A stretch of 64,000 bases of DNA from Vibrio sp. 99-8-1 (lineage in GTDB: Bacteria; Pseudomonadota; Gammaproteobacteria; Enterobacterales; Vibrionaceae): positions 21,904-85,903 of the forward strand of contig NZ_VTXE01000022.1 in NCBI RefSeq assembly GCF_013114595.1, given 5' to 3'. Positions 9,392-19,307 of this stretch are shown piece by piece. The notes beneath the pieces were generated by a model. That model saw nothing but the letters and a program-made list of their open reading frames with translations, was not told where the DNA came from and made no database searches. Both the position numbers and the translations under genes were made by a program. Position 1 is the stretch's first letter; every line of letters starts with the position of its first letter.

Positions 9392-10675
9392 TTAATCGAC
9401 CAGAAGTCGGGCTAGTGTCTTCACACCCATACCCGTTGCACCAGCAGACCATTTGTCATTAGCAGTTTTACGATAAGTACCGGCACAGTCAAAATGTAGC
9501 CAGCCTTTTTTGTGATCTTCGACAAAATAAGAGAGGAATGCAGCCGCGGTACTTGCACCTGGCGAGTAATCTCCGCTACTAATGTTAGAGAGATCAGCAA
9601 AGCTAGACGGCAACATTCCACGATGGAAATCCGCTAAAGGCAGCGGCCAAAGCCCCTCTTTTTCACTCTGAGCACAAGATAGCGCTTTGCTCGACAGTTC
9701 ATCATCAAAACTAAGTAGAGCGTGGAAATCATTACCCAGGGCGTTTTTTGCTGCCCCTGTTAATGTCGCACAATCTACTATCATTTCAGGATCTTGTTCG
9801 CTCGCATAGATAAGGCCGTCAGCTAAAACTAATCGACCTTCAGCATCAGTATTCATGATCTCAACCGTCTTACCATTTTTATAGGTAATAACATCACCAA
9901 GTTTAAGAGCACGACCTGATACCATATTCTCTGCACAACAAAGAATAAGCTTAACTCTTTTATTTAATCCACGAGAAATAGCCAGCCCTAATCCGCCTGT
10001 GATGGTTCCAGCGCCCCCCATATCGGCTTTCATCGACGTCATGAAATTAGAGGGTTTTAAGCTATAACCACCAGAGTCAAAGGTTATGCCTTTACCCACT
10101 AAACAAGCAAAAACAGGGGCATTCTCATCGCCGGTTGGGTTGTAATCGAGTTGCAGCATCGCTGATGTGCGTTCAGAACCTCGACCAACTGCATAGATAC
10201 CTTGCCAACCTTCCGTCAACAAGTCTTTGTCTTTAACGATTTTATAAGAGACATTTTCTGGCGACAGAGCTTTGATAAATTCTCCCGCCATTGTGGCCAA
10301 TTGACGAGGAGCAACTTCTTCTGCTGGCAAGTTAATAATATTCCTTACCCAGTTAGTTGCGTGAATTCGCGCTTGTAACTCACTCTGTTCATCGTCTTTA
10401 AGAGGTTGCCACTCCATCTTGGAACTATTTTTAGCCGAACGGTAACCTTGATAAAATGCCCAGATCTCTTCTAACTGCCAAGCTTCTCCGTGCAGTTGTA
10501 CAGATTTAATACCATTGCTTTCAAGTTTACGTGCCGCTTTTTGAATAGCACCAAGATCATGCGTTTCATCTAAGTGAATAACGGCACCATTTTCGGAATA
10601 AGAAAGAATGGCTTTTTCTCCCCAATGAGGAGCTGCTGGTGTATTTGAGATACTAACTAACATCTGTGTAGACAT
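9392..10675 (-). CDS. pepB: Peptidase B, M17 leucyl aminopeptidase family
   Basis: Zinc/manganese aminopeptidase of family M17 that cleaves N-terminal residues from peptides, probably as a cytoplasmic hexamer. It has 427 residues, matching PepB rather than the roughly 500-residue PepA. The M17 signature [12 protein letters not shown] and the metal-binding [14 protein letters not shown] stretch are present. It follows iscX across a terminator and shares the conserved iscX-pepB-ndk neighbourhood. ATGA start context with AAGGAG just upstream supports the start. Confidence 0.95.
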   Translation of the reverse strand: MSTQMLVSISNTPAAPHWGEKAILSYSENGAVIHLDETHDLGAIQKAARKLESNGIKSVQLHGEAWQLEEIWAFYQGYRSAKNSSKMEWQPLKDDEQSELQARIHATNWVRNIINLPAEEVAPRQLATMAGEFIKALSPENVSYKIVKDKDLLTEGWQGIYAVGRGSERTSAMLQLDYNPTGDENAPVFACLVGKGITFDSGGYSLKPSNFMTSMKADMGGAGTITGGLGLAISRGLNKRVKLILCCAENMVSGRALKLGDVITYKNGKTVEIMNTDAEGRLVLADGLIYASEQDPEMIVDCATLTGAAKNALGNDFHALLSFDDELSSKALSCAQSEKEGLWPLPLADFHRGMLPSSFADLSNISSGDYSPGASTAAAFLSYFVEDHKKGWLHFDCAGTYRKTANDKWSAGATGMGVKTLARLLVD

Positions 10676-10819
10676 GATTTCTCCTTGCCAAATATACAGT
10701 TTACTTACCGTATACCTTTTTTATTAACTACGTTGAATCATCGGGCTTATGTTAACCACATAATGATTATCACTTGTATTTCTATGTAAAAATCCGAGTT
10801 CTAAAAGCCTTTTCAAGAA

Positions 10820-10846
10820 AAATAGAAGGGCATAGCCCTTCTATTT
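10820..10846 (-). terminator. Terminator at the end of the isc operon
   Basis: AAATAGAAGGG pairs with CCCTTCTATTT over a 5-nt loop, 63 nt after the iscX stop. On the minus strand the stem ends in T-rich sequence (TATTTTTC). The perfect 11-bp stem could also work on the other strand. Confidence 0.8.
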
Positions 10847-10909
10847 CAATAAGATATAGTGTGTTCAAATTCATAATGGTTAAGAACAGATAGTGCAACT
10901 AAGCTGCTT

Positions 10910-11107
10910 TTAATCTACTTCATCTAACCAACAGAGCAACACGGCTTCTAATATCTTCTCATTTGAACGTTGAGGATCGTCATCAAACTCTTCAAGTTCT
11001 GTGATCCATTTGTGCATATCTGTAAATCGTACTGTTTTAGGATCAAGATCGGGATACAAATCACACAACTCAATCGCGATGTCACGAGAATCCGTCCATT
11101 TCATCAT
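10910..11107 (-). CDS. iscX: Fe-S assembly protein IscX
   Basis: Small acidic protein (65 residues) that binds IscS and iron and modulates cluster assembly. The family core [19 protein letters not shown] followed by [10 protein letters not shown] and the Glu/Asp-rich C-terminus match IscX closely. It is the last gene of the isc operon, 14 nt after fdx, and is followed by a terminator. The start could be either of two adjacent Met codons. Confidence 0.96.
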   Translation of the reverse strand: MMKWTDSRDIAIELCDLYPDLDPKTVRFTDMHKWITELEEFDDDPQRSNEKILEAVLLCWLDEVD

Positions 11108-11121
11108 CGTTCCCTCTTTAA

Positions 11122-11460
11122 TTAATGGTCTTCAGATGCGTGGTTTAACGTATATTTAGGAATCTCTACCACTAAATCTTCGTCCATCACTTTAGCTTGG
11201 CAGCCTAAACGTGACTCAGGCTCTAAACCCCACGCTTTATCTAACATATCATCTTCTAGTTCATCACTCTCATCTAACGAGTCAAAACCTTCGCGAACAA
11301 TGACATGGCAAGTGGTGCAGGCACATGATTTCTCACACGCATGCTCAATTCCAATACCGTTTTTAAGGGCAACATCTAATACCGTTTCTCCACTCACTGC
11401 ATCTAAGACAGCGCCTTCTGGACAAAGTTCTTCATGTGGTAGTACAACAATCTTTGGCAT
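11122..11460 (-). CDS. fdx: ISC-system [2Fe-2S] ferredoxin
   Basis: Adrenodoxin-type ferredoxin that supplies electrons for cluster assembly on IscU. It has 112 residues. The ligand pattern is C42-x5-C48-x2-C51 with C87 further on ([13 protein letters not shown], then LGCQAK). Cys46 is an extra, non-ligand Cys, as in the E. coli protein. It lies 22 nt after hscA and 14 nt before iscX, the canonical order. Confidence 0.97.
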   Translation of the reverse strand: MPKIVVLPHEELCPEGAVLDAVSGETVLDVALKNGIGIEHACEKSCACTTCHVIVREGFDSLDESDELEDDMLDKAWGLEPESRLGCQAKVMDEDLVVEIPKYTLNHASEDH

Positions 11461-11482
11461 AATTTATCCTTTGTAACCGATA

Positions 11483-13333
11483 CTATAAGTTATCGACAGA
11501 CTGACCAGAAAGAGCCTTGCGAATAGAGACATCCATTCGACGTGAAGCAAAATCCTGGCTTGCTTTATCGGTTTCTTTAATACCTTGTTCTATCGCATCA
11601 GCATTGTCACCATTGCGAAGTTCAATCAACGCTTCGATGGATGACAGTAAAGCTTGACGCTCTTCATTATTCAATAGTTCATCACCATCAGCTTGCATCG
11701 CCGCAATCAGACCTTCAATCACCCTATCCGCTTCAACTCGCTGTTCCGCCAGTGCGCGGGCTAACATATCGTCTTTGGCGAATGTCATGGAATCTTTCAG
11801 CATATTGGCCATTTCATCATCACTTAGACCATAAGAAGGTTTAACCTGAATCTCAGCTTGAACCCCTGTGCTCTTTTCCATCGCGGTCACGGACAACAAG
11901 CCATCAGCATCAACTTGGTAAGTAACGCGTATATGCGCGGCTCCGGCAGTCATAGGGGGAATACCTTTCAGAGAAAATCGGGCCAATGAACGGCAATCAT
12001 CCACTAACTCTCTCTCCCCTTGAACCGTATGAACTAACATTCCGGTTTGGCCATCTTTAAAGGTGGTAAACTCCTGAGCTCTTGCCACTGGAATGGTGGT
12101 GTTGCGAGGAATAATTTTCTCAACTAATCCCCCCATGGTTTCAATACCTAATGACAGAGGAATCACATCCAGCAGCAGCATATCTGAGTCAGGTTTATTG
12201 CCAACCAAAACATCCGCTTGAATTGCGGCGCCTATCGCGACCACTTCATCAGGGTTAATACTGGTTAATGGTGTGCGTCCAAAAAACTGCTCTACTTTCT
12301 CTCTGACAAGAAGTGTTCGTGTCGAGCCACCAACCATGACAACATCGTGTACATCTGAAGCCTCAACCTCGGCGTCTTTCAATGCACGTCGACACGCAAG
12401 CAGTGTTTTCTTAACTAAAGGATCGATGAGTTGCTCAAACTCAGTTCGAGTGAGTTCACCTTGCCAACCTAATGCAGAAACAGACACTGAGTTCTGTTTT
12501 GCCAGTTCAATTTTAGCTTGAGTCGCCGCATCCAACAGTTCTCGATTTTGCTCTGCCGTTAATGGCGTAGGGATAGAGATTTGAGAGAGAATGTGCTCTG
12601 CGACTAAATGGTCAAAATCATCGCCACCCAGCGCTGAATCACCGCCAGTAGCCAGAACTTCAAACACCCCTTTAGATAGGCGCAAAATGGAAATATCAAA
12701 TGTTCCGCCACCCAAATCATAAACCGCAATAACACCTTCTTGACCAGAATCCAAGCCATAAGCAATCGCAGCAGCCGTCGGCTCATTAAGCAAACGCAGT
12801 ACGTTCATTCCCGCCAATGTTGCGGCATCTTTGGTGCCTGCTCGTTGCGCATCATCAAAATAGGCAGGAACCGTAATCACCACACCTTCTAGTTCTCCAC
12901 CAAGAGAAGAGACTGCACGTTCATTTAGCGCAGTTAAAATATCAGCAGAGACTTGGATAGGGTTTTTTATTCCCGCAGCGGTTTTCAATAAAGGCAGTCC
13001 ATTATCACTCTCTTGAAAATGATAAGGCAATGACGGGTAACGTTGCTGAATATCAGCCAACGAACGTCCAATAAGTCGCTTAACCGAAATAACAGTATTG
13101 ACAGGATCCGACTGCGCATTTTTCCGAGCGTCAGCACCAACATCAAATGCGTTCTGTTGATAATGAACCACTGATGGAATTATCGCATTACCACTCTCAT
13201 CGGCTAAAGGTGAAGCATTACCACTTCTCACAGAGGCCACCAATGAATTAGTCGTACCTAAATCTATTCCGACAGCGAGTTTCTGTTCATGTGGTGCAGG
13301 GCTTAGTCCTGGCTCGGAGATTTGAAGTAACAT
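11483..13333 (-). CDS. hscA: Fe-S protein assembly chaperone HscA (Hsc66)
   Basis: Hsp70-class chaperone that, with HscB, releases clusters from IscU. It has 616 residues. The ATPase domain shows GIDLGTTNS near residue 22, [10 protein letters not shown], and GGSTRT; the substrate domain follows from about 380. It lies 32 nt after hscB and 22 nt before fdx. The recognition partner motif on IscU (LPPVK) is present in the IscU of this operon, so the pair is probably functional. Confidence 0.97.
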   Translation of the reverse strand: MLLQISEPGLSPAPHEQKLAVGIDLGTTNSLVASVRSGNASPLADESGNAIIPSVVHYQQNAFDVGADARKNAQSDPVNTVISVKRLIGRSLADIQQRYPSLPYHFQESDNGLPLLKTAAGIKNPIQVSADILTALNERAVSSLGGELEGVVITVPAYFDDAQRAGTKDAATLAGMNVLRLLNEPTAAAIAYGLDSGQEGVIAVYDLGGGTFDISILRLSKGVFEVLATGGDSALGGDDFDHLVAEHILSQISIPTPLTAEQNRELLDAATQAKIELAKQNSVSVSALGWQGELTRTEFEQLIDPLVKKTLLACRRALKDAEVEASDVHDVVMVGGSTRTLLVREKVEQFFGRTPLTSINPDEVVAIGAAIQADVLVGNKPDSDMLLLDVIPLSLGIETMGGLVEKIIPRNTTIPVARAQEFTTFKDGQTGMLVHTVQGERELVDDCRSLARFSLKGIPPMTAGAAHIRVTYQVDADGLLSVTAMEKSTGVQAEIQVKPSYGLSDDEMANMLKDSMTFAKDDMLARALAEQRVEADRVIEGLIAAMQADGDELLNNEERQALLSSIEALIELRNGDNADAIEQGIKETDKASQDFASRRMDVSIRKALSGQSVDNL

Positions 13334-13365
13334 TAAGCTTCCTTATTCTTTCGATATTAACAGCC

Positions 13366-13869
13366 TTAACCGAATAGACGGTCTTCTGCTTGTTCTATCT
13401 CATTTTTTAATTTTGCTATAAATTTAAGCTTTCTTACTTGCTCTGCTGCCTGCTCCCATAAAGAAGCCTCCAGCTGATTTTGTACATCCAGCAAGTATTG
13501 TTTATATATCTTGTCTACCTTGGCGTCAAAATCAAACAGCTCATCTTCGCTATTAATCTCTTCTAACTCTTCTCTTAGCTCCATCTGTTCCATTAAAAAC
13601 AGAGGATCTTGCAATGTTTTTTGTTCACTACGAATATCAATATCATGGAGAGCGAGTATATATTCAACACGAGAAATAGGCTGTTTTAGAACCTGATAGG
13701 CATCGTTAATTTGAGCGGCTTTTTGAACCGACATTAATCGATCTCTTTCTGATGCGGTAGAAAAATTATCGGGGTGGAATTGACGCTGCAACTCTCTAAA
13801 TTGATTAGAAAGAAGGCTACCATCCAGTTGATACTGGATTGGTAGCCCGAATAATTCAAAATGATTCAT
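13366..13869 (-). CDS. hscB: Fe-S assembly co-chaperone HscB (Hsc20)
   Basis: J-domain protein that delivers IscU to HscA and stimulates its ATPase. It has 167 residues. The J-domain HPD tripeptide is His32-Pro33-Asp34 (RQFHPDNFS). The C-terminal three-helix domain that binds IscU follows from about residue 80 and is Glu- and Leu-rich. It lies between iscA and hscA as in other isc operons. Confidence 0.97.
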   Translation of the reverse strand: MNHFELFGLPIQYQLDGSLLSNQFRELQRQFHPDNFSTASERDRLMSVQKAAQINDAYQVLKQPISRVEYILALHDIDIRSEQKTLQDPLFLMEQMELREELEEINSEDELFDFDAKVDKIYKQYLLDVQNQLEASLWEQAAEQVRKLKFIAKLKNEIEQAEDRLFG

Positions 13870-13915
13870 TATTTTCTTAACCTAAATGACGATATCAAGT
13901 ACCGATTAACAAAAT

Positions 13916-14239
13916 TTAGACAGTGAAACTTTCACCACAACCACACTCGTCTTTAACGTTTGGATTGTTAAATTGGAAGCCTTCATTTAGCCCCTCTTTG
14001 GCGTAGTCTAATTCTGTTCCATCTAGGTAAGCCAAGCTTTTAGGATCAACGATAAGCTTTAATCCACTAATATCAAAAACTTGATCTTCTTCATTTAATT
14101 GGTCAACAAACTCAAGCACATATGCCATGCCCGAACAGCCTGTTGTTTTTACACCAAGACGCAAACCAATGCCCTTTCCTCTGTTTTCAAGGAATGCTCC
14201 AACTCTGCTTGCTGCCGCTTCTGTCATGGTGATGGCCAT
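13916..14239 (-). CDS. iscA: A-type Fe-S carrier IscA
   Basis: Carrier or scaffold that passes iron or [4Fe-4S] clusters to apoproteins. It has 107 residues with the three invariant ligands: Cys35 (TTGCSG) and Cys99/Cys101 (CGCGESF) near the C-terminus. It follows iscU by 69 nt and precedes hscB by 46 nt. Its position within isc makes IscA rather than ErpA or SufA the right name. Confidence 0.97.
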   Translation of the reverse strand: MAITMTEAAASRVGAFLENRGKGIGLRLGVKTTGCSGMAYVLEFVDQLNEEDQVFDISGLKLIVDPKSLAYLDGTELDYAKEGLNEGFQFNNPNVKDECGCGESFTV

Positions 14240-14308
14240 ACTACAACCTTTTACATCTTATCGTTAAAATAAGAGGAAGAAGCTATCAGTTCTTCCTCCA
14301 TTAGCTTA

Positions 14309-14692
14309 TTACTCGTGGTGCTTCTTTTTATAATCAGATACGGCTGCTTTAATCGCATCTTCAGCAAGAATCGAACAGTGCACCTTAACTGGTGGCAGCT
14401 CTAACTCTTCTGCAATTTCAGAGTTTTTGATCGCCGCTGCTTCATCAATGCTCTTACCTTTAACCCACTCAGTAACAAGTGAACTTGAAGCAATCGCTGA
14501 ACCACAACCGTATGTTTTAAACTTTGCGTCTTCGATGATGCCTTCAGGTGTTACCTTAATTTGCAGCTTCATCACATCACCACATGCAGGTGCGCCAACC
14601 ATACCACTACCAACACTAGGATCTTCTTTATCAAAAGAACCTACGTTACGTGGATTTTCATAGTGATCGATCACTTTTTCACTATAAGCCAT
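14309..14692 (-). CDS. iscU: Fe-S cluster scaffold IscU
   Basis: Scaffold on which [2Fe-2S] clusters are built from IscS sulfur. It has 127 residues with ligand Cys in GAPACGD (about 37), TYGCGS (63) and VHCSIL (106), and Asp39. The HscA-binding LPPVK motif lies just before the last Cys. The next gene upstream is iscS, 37 nt away. High confidence. Confidence 0.98.
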   Translation of the reverse strand: MAYSEKVIDHYENPRNVGSFDKEDPSVGSGMVGAPACGDVMKLQIKVTPEGIIEDAKFKTYGCGSAIASSSLVTEWVKGKSIDEAAAIKNSEIAEELELPPVKVHCSILAEDAIKAAVSDYKKKHHE

Positions 14693-14729
14693 AATTAATT
14701 CCTCGTTCCTCTATTTTTGACACTTGAGA

Positions 14730-15944
14730 TTAATGGTGAGCCCACTCAACGGTGCTCAAATCAACCCCTTCCTTGTACATATCCCATAGAGGAGACATGT
14801 CTCTTAACTTATTTACTGCTGCAATTATCTGTTCAACTGCGTAATCAACTTCTTCTTCCGTTGTGTAACGTCCAAAAGAAAAACGCACCGAACTATGTGC
14901 TAGCTCATCATCCAAGCCTAGCGCTCTTAACACATAAGAAGGCTCAAGGCTGGCAGAGGTACAAGCAGAACCGGACGAAACAGCCAGATCTTTCAGTGAC
15001 ATCAACAGCGATTCACCTTCAACAAAGGCGAAGCTAACATTTAGGTTATTTGGTAAACGTTGGTCTAAATCACCGTTAATTGTTAACGCTTCAAGCTCTT
15101 TTAAACCTTCTAACATACGATTACGTAACGCTTTCGCATGTTCAAAATCTTTTTGCATATCTTGTTTAGCGACACGAGCAGCTTCACCCATACCAACAAT
15201 CTGGTGTGTGGCTAAAGTGCCAGAACGGAAACCTCTCTCATGACCACCGCCATGCATCTGAGCTTCTAGGCGGATACGTGGTTTACGACGAACATATAAA
15301 GCACCAACACCTTTCGGGCCATACATTTTGTGACCAGAAATTGAAATAAGATCCACTTTCATCTCTTGGACATCAATAGGCAGTTTGCCTACAGATTGTG
15401 CGCCATCAACATGGAAGATGATTTTGCGTTCACGGCATAGCTCTCCAATAGCAGAGATATCCTGAATCACACCAATTTCATTATTTACATGCATGATAGA
15501 AACCAGAACCGTATCTTCACGCATAGCGTCTTGAAGCTTGTTAAGGTCAATCAGGCCATTAGCTTCAGGAGCGAGGTAAGTGACTTCATACCCTTCACGC
15601 TCTAGTTGGCGACAGGTATCCAGAACGGCTTTATGCTCTGTTTTACACGTAATGATGTGCTTACCTTTTTTGCCATAAAAGTGCGCAGCACCTTTTATAG
15701 CAAGGTTATCGGATTCGGTTGCACCAGACGTGATGACTATTTCACGTGGATCGGCATTTAATAAGTCAGCGATCTGCTCTCTGGCAGTATCAACCGCTTC
15801 TTCCGCTTGCCAACCGTAACGATGAGAACGAGAGGCTGGGTTGCCAAACGTGCCGTCCATCGTCATACATTGAACCATTTTCTCAGCAACACGCTCATCT
15901 ACCGGGCAGGTAGCTGCGTAATCAAAATAAATAGGCAGTTTCAT
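14730..15944 (-). CDS. iscS: Cysteine desulfurase IscS
   Basis: PLP enzyme that removes sulfur from cysteine and passes it to IscU, TusA, ThiI and others. It has 404 residues. The PLP-binding Lys is in [10 protein letters not shown] (about 206) and the persulfide Cys in [10 protein letters not shown] (about 328). The C-terminus ends in WAHH, like other IscS. It lies 30 nt after iscR in the operon. Confidence 0.98.
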   Translation of the reverse strand: MKLPIYFDYAATCPVDERVAEKMVQCMTMDGTFGNPASRSHRYGWQAEEAVDTAREQIADLLNADPREIVITSGATESDNLAIKGAAHFYGKKGKHIITCKTEHKAVLDTCRQLEREGYEVTYLAPEANGLIDLNKLQDAMREDTVLVSIMHVNNEIGVIQDISAIGELCRERKIIFHVDGAQSVGKLPIDVQEMKVDLISISGHKMYGPKGVGALYVRRKPRIRLEAQMHGGGHERGFRSGTLATHQIVGMGEAARVAKQDMQKDFEHAKALRNRMLEGLKELEALTINGDLDQRLPNNLNVSFAFVEGESLLMSLKDLAVSSGSACTSASLEPSYVLRALGLDDELAHSSVRFSFGRYTTEEEVDYAVEQIIAAVNKLRDMSPLWDMYKEGVDLSTVEWAHH

Positions 15945-15974
15945 TTATTACTCCAATGTAAAACATTGTCGCTA

Positions 15975-16478
15975 TTAGCGAGCATTTGTACTGATGGGGG
16001 CAGTACTTGTTATATTTTGTGAAAACCCATTATTAACCACCAAGTTAAGCTCTTGGCGATCTGAAATCTCTAGCACTTCATTGTCATTCATTAGCTGACC
16101 AAGAGTGATATTGTTTAAGAAATCACTAATTCGAGAGCTAAGATCACGCCACAATGTGTGCGTTAGGCAGCGAGTGCCTCCCTGACAATCAGCTTTGCCA
16201 GAACACTTTGTTGCATCTACTGATTCATCAACAGCCGCAATAACAGTGCCGATAGAAATGCTAAATGCGTCTTTGCCTAGACGGTAACCACCACCTGGGC
16301 CTCGAACACTATCTACCAATCCTGCTTTTCGAAGCTTAGAAAATAACTGCTCCAGATATGAAAGCGAAATTCCTTGACGCTCTGAAATATCTGCAAGAGG
16401 TACAGGGCTAGTTTGCGAGTGAAGCGCAACGTCAAGCATTGCGGTTACTGCATATCTTCCTTTAGATGTAAGTCTCAT
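15975..16478 (-). CDS. iscR: Fe-S sensing transcriptional regulator IscR
   Basis: Rrf2-family repressor that controls the isc operon and other Fe-S genes according to its own [2Fe-2S] state. I start at ATG 16478 ([15 protein letters not shown]), giving 167 residues; an in-frame start at 16520 would add 14 residues inside an IscR operator. A winged helix occupies about residues 10-70. Cluster ligands C92, C98, C104 and H107 are all present ([17 protein letters not shown]). Two type-1 sites overlap its promoter, so autorepression is expected. Confidence 0.97.
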   Translation of the reverse strand: MRLTSKGRYAVTAMLDVALHSQTSPVPLADISERQGISLSYLEQLFSKLRKAGLVDSVRGPGGGYRLGKDAFSISIGTVIAAVDESVDATKCSGKADCQGGTRCLTHTLWRDLSSRISDFLNNITLGQLMNDNEVLEISDRQELNLVVNNGFSQNITSTAPISTNAR

Positions 16479-16518
16479 ACTACACTCTATCCACGTGTTA
16501 ACATGGACAAAGTTTTTC

Positions 16519-16568
16519 ATACCCGACTAAATTGGTCAAGTATTTATTTGACTAAAACAGTCAAGTAT
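16519..16568 (-). promoter_or_regulatory. Two abutting type-1 IscR operators in the isc promoter
   Basis: Two 25-bp sites lie end to end at 16519-16543 and 16544-16568. Read on the minus strand each begins ATACTTGAC and has the GACyrnwwyAGTC core (GACCAATTTAGTC and GACTGTTTTAGTC), matching the type-1 consensus bound by cluster-loaded IscR. They also contain TTGACT/TTGACC hexamers usable as -35 elements, so bound IscR would exclude polymerase. Confidence 0.85.
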
Positions 16569-16589
16569 TTAACCTTTCGCAAAAAATGG

Positions 16590-17318
16590 TTATTTTTTAC
16601 TCTCTATCTGCTTCTCTATTGACGATAAAATGCCACGCAATATATTTATTTCACCAATTTCTGGTCGTGAACGACTAAATAGTCGTCTCAACTTCGTCAT
16701 TACTTGGTTTGGTTTGTCTTGAGAGATAAATTGGGTATCTGTTATCACTTTTTCAAGGTGTTGATAAAACATCTCTAGCTCTTTGTGACGTGGGTAGACT
16801 TCTTCTTGCTTAGAATCGTTAATCTGGCTGCGATTCAAATGAGCGACTCGAACTTCATAAGCTAATGTTTGCACCGCCATCGCCAAGTTTAATGAGCTGT
16901 ATTCTGGGTTTGCAGGAATGCAAACATGGTAATGACAACTTTGCAGTTCATCATTGGTTAAACCTGTACGCTCTCTTCCAAAAACAAGCGCCACTGGATG
17001 TTGTTCCCCTTCAATGGCAAATTTTTCACCGCACTCTCTTGGCTCTAACATAGGCCATTCCAGTGTGCGAGAGCGAGCGCTAGACCCCACCACTAAACCA
17101 CAATCACCAATAGCATCCTCAAGGGTAGCTACTACTGTCGCATTTTGAGCGATATCCGCAGCACCAGCAGCTAATGCCACTGTCTGCTCATCCACTTCAC
17201 ATTGAGGGTCAACAAGTACTAATTGATTTAGGCCCATTACCTTCATAGCGCGAGCAGCAGAACCAATATTTCCAGGGTGAGAAGTACCAACTAGGATTAC
17301 TTTTACATTATTAAGCAT
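16590..17318 (-). CDS. trmJ: tRNA (cytidine/uridine-2'-O-)-methyltransferase TrmJ
   Basis: SPOUT-fold methylase that makes 2'-O-methyl at position 32 of several tRNAs. It has 242 residues. The knot region shows [17 protein letters not shown] at the start, [16 protein letters not shown], and [16 protein letters not shown], the three SPOUT motifs. The Lys-rich C-terminal extension is typical of TrmJ. It sits upstream of iscR as in E. coli, in the same orientation, but iscR has its own promoter. Confidence 0.95.
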   Translation of the reverse strand: MLNNVKVILVGTSHPGNIGSAARAMKVMGLNQLVLVDPQCEVDEQTVALAAGAADIAQNATVVATLEDAIGDCGLVVGSSARSRTLEWPMLEPRECGEKFAIEGEQHPVALVFGRERTGLTNDELQSCHYHVCIPANPEYSSLNLAMAVQTLAYEVRVAHLNRSQINDSKQEEVYPRHKELEMFYQHLEKVITDTQFISQDKPNQVMTKLRRLFSRSRPEIGEINILRGILSSIEKQIESKK

Positions 17319-17494
17319 GGATATTTACCAAAAAATAGGAGCTGACGAATGTTAACACATACACCGTTGACCTCAAGATACTCCTGCGCTCGCAAGGCAA
17401 TTACTACTCAGAAATGAGCTGGCTGCCAGATCAAGCCAATGAACATCACGACGCTTTTCTTAAATAAAGCAGTAAGCGGATAAAAAATAACCAC

Positions 17495-17522
17495 TTCACA
17501 TTTTGCTGAACTCTGATATACT
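17495..17522 (+). promoter_or_regulatory. Probable promoter of suhB
   Basis: TTCACA, a 16-nt spacer and TATACT end 43 nt before the suhB ATG. The GC-rich stretch after the -10 (CGCCGCCG) resembles a stringent-type discriminator. The rest of the 247-nt trmJ-suhB gap holds an unexplained open frame at 17339-17467. Confidence 0.5.
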
Positions 17523-17565
17523 CGCCGCCGCTTTCTGTTCTTTAACATCTTTTGGGTATTTTTTT

Positions 17566-18369
17566 ATGCATCCTATGCTAAATATTGCTATTCGTGCTGC
17601 ACGAAAGGCAGGCAATCATATTGCTAAATCACTAGAAACTACTGATAAAATTGAAGCTTCACAAAAAGGTCTTAACGACTTTGTTACTAACATCGATAAT
17701 GAAGCCGAAACCATTATTATTGATACAATCAAAAGCTCTTATCCTGATCACAGCATCATTGCAGAAGAGAGTGGCGTTGTAGAAGGTAAAGATACAGGCG
17801 TTCAGTGGATCATCGACCCATTAGATGGAACAACCAACTTCCTTAAAGGTTTTCCGCATTTCTCTGTTTCTATTGCCGTTCGTATTAATGGCAAAACAGA
17901 AGTCGCTTGCGTATACGATCCAATGCAAAACGAGCTATTTACTGCACAACGTGGTTCTGGCGCTCAGCTTAATAATGCTCGAATTCGAGTAAAACAGCTT
18001 AAAGATCTTCAAGGTACTATCCTTGCAACAGGTTTCCCATTTAAGCAAAAGCAACACTCCGAATCTTACATGAAGATCATGACGGCTCTATTTACTGAGT
18101 GTGCTGACTTCCGTCGCACTGGTTCTGCTGCCCTTGACCTATGCTACTTAGCTGCTGGTCGCGTAGATGGCTACTTTGAACTGGGACTAAAACCATGGGA
18201 CATGGCCGCTGGTGAGCTTATTGCTCGTGAAGCAGGCGCTATCTTGACCGATTTCTCTGGTGGCACAAACTATATGGACTCAGGCAACATTGTTGGTTCA
18301 AGTGCGCGTGGTGTTAAGACTATCCTTAAACACATCCGTGAAAACGGCAATAATGCCGTTTTAAGATAA
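17566..18369 (+). CDS. suhB: Inositol-1-monophosphatase family protein SuhB
   Basis: Mg-dependent phosphatase of the IMPase family; in E. coli SuhB also joins the rRNA transcription antitermination complex. I choose ATG 17566 (MHPMLNIAIRAARKAG), giving 267 residues; the longer frame from 17503 runs through the promoter. The metal site is WIIDPLDGTTNF (about 80-91), with EES before it and PWDMAAGELI near the C-terminus. It stands alone, divergent from trmJ, and ends at a strong terminator. Confidence 0.96.
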   Translation: MHPMLNIAIRAARKAGNHIAKSLETTDKIEASQKGLNDFVTNIDNEAETIIIDTIKSSYPDHSIIAEESGVVEGKDTGVQWIIDPLDGTTNFLKGFPHFSVSIAVRINGKTEVACVYDPMQNELFTAQRGSGAQLNNARIRVKQLKDLQGTILATGFPFKQKQHSESYMKIMTALFTECADFRRTGSAALDLCYLAAGRVDGYFELGLKPWDMAAGELIAREAGAILTDFSGGTNYMDSGNIVGSSARGVKTILKHIRENGNNAVLR

Positions 18370-18419
18370 TCGATTTGTTAGCCCGTCACAGCTGATTATA
18401 CGCACAATAACAAATTCAT

Positions 18420-18447
18420 AGCCCCTATCGAAAGATGGGGGCTTTTT
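18420..18447 (+). terminator. Terminator after suhB
   Basis: AGCCCC pairs with GGGGGCT around a small loop (TATCGAAAGAT), followed by TTTTTATT. It is 50 nt after the suhB stop and touches the stop of the convergent GST-like gene, so it may serve both. Confidence 0.88.
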
Positions 18448-18448
18448 A

Positions 18449-19141
18449 TTAACCTCTTGGCAGACTCTCTTCTACTCGCTGTAGGTAAGTTTTAATATGA
18501 GGATATTGAGCAGCAATGTCCGTTAATGGGGTCGGCATATCTTGGTTTAAGATGCTTTTTAGTACTGCATACGCAGAACAATCAAAATAGCTAAACTGTT
18601 CCCCGGCTATAAATGATTGCTCAGAGAGCAAGCTGTTAATGGCCATCAGATCTTTGTTGCCCTCAGCCATTATTTGTTCAAAATCAAAACGACCAATCCC
18701 TTGAGAATAGAGTGCTTTTTCTACTTTTCTTCTTGAGACCCGAGCGATGATAGAACGAAGTGGCCATTTGAGCCGAGAAAAGAATAGAGTGCTTAATCTC
18801 TGCCAACTCTGTTCTGGTATCCAACGGCTGTACACGACAATCCAGTTAAGGTGTTCTTCAATCAGCATCTTCCATGCACGAGCTTGACTGAGCTCTAGCT
18901 CGCTTAAACCTACATTGATCTTATAATCCTCTAGCAGCCTCTGAATGATAAGATCCGAGTCAGCTAACACCTCACCTTGATACTCCACAAACGGAATTTT
19001 CTTATAGGGACCATGCATTGGAAGTGCATGCTTAATTGAGTAAGGAATTTGATAAAACTGAAGAAAAAGTTCCAGCTTGGCACAAAAAGGACTGGCGTTA
19101 ATTCCATCTAGACGAACAGCACTCTGCTTTAAAATTAGCAT
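18449..19141 (-). CDS. Glutathione S-transferase-like protein
   Basis: About 230 residues from ATG 19141, which has GGAA six nt upstream; an ATG 12 nt earlier is possible. The N-terminal half is thioredoxin-like, with SPFCAKLELFLQFYQIPY resembling the N-terminal active-site region of GSTs and IPFVEYQGEVLADSDLIIQRL matching the glutathione-binding segment. The C-terminal half is all-helical, with a short basic stretch (RVSRRKVEKAL). It resembles the metaxin/failed-axon-connection branch of GSTs more than classic detoxifying ones. Substrate unknown. Transcribed convergently to suhB. Confidence 0.8.
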   Translation of the reverse strand: MLILKQSAVRLDGINASPFCAKLELFLQFYQIPYSIKHALPMHGPYKKIPFVEYQGEVLADSDLIIQRLLEDYKINVGLSELELSQARAWKMLIEEHLNWIVVYSRWIPEQSWQRLSTLFFSRLKWPLRSIIARVSRRKVEKALYSQGIGRFDFEQIMAEGNKDLMAINSLLSEQSFIAGEQFSYFDCSAYAVLKSILNQDMPTPLTDIAAQYPHIKTYLQRVEESLPRG

Positions 19142-19245
19142 TTTATATTCCATTAGCTTGACAAGTTTTTAGTCCATAAATAACGACTAATTAATTTCAA
19201 TAAGATCATCAATGTAAAGACTACTTAAAGAAATAACAACATTGC

Positions 19246-19273
19246 AAAAAAAAACCGCAACTTTCGTTGCGGT
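19246..19273 (-). terminator. Terminator after secF
   Basis: On the minus strand ACCGCAAC-GAAA-GTTGCGGT is followed by eight or more T. It is a textbook terminator with a GAAA tetraloop, 35 nt after the secF stop, closing the queA-tgt-yajC-secD-secF group. Confidence 0.95.
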
Positions 19274-19307
19274 TCTCACAGTTCAAAAATGACATTAGCA
19301 ATGTTTG

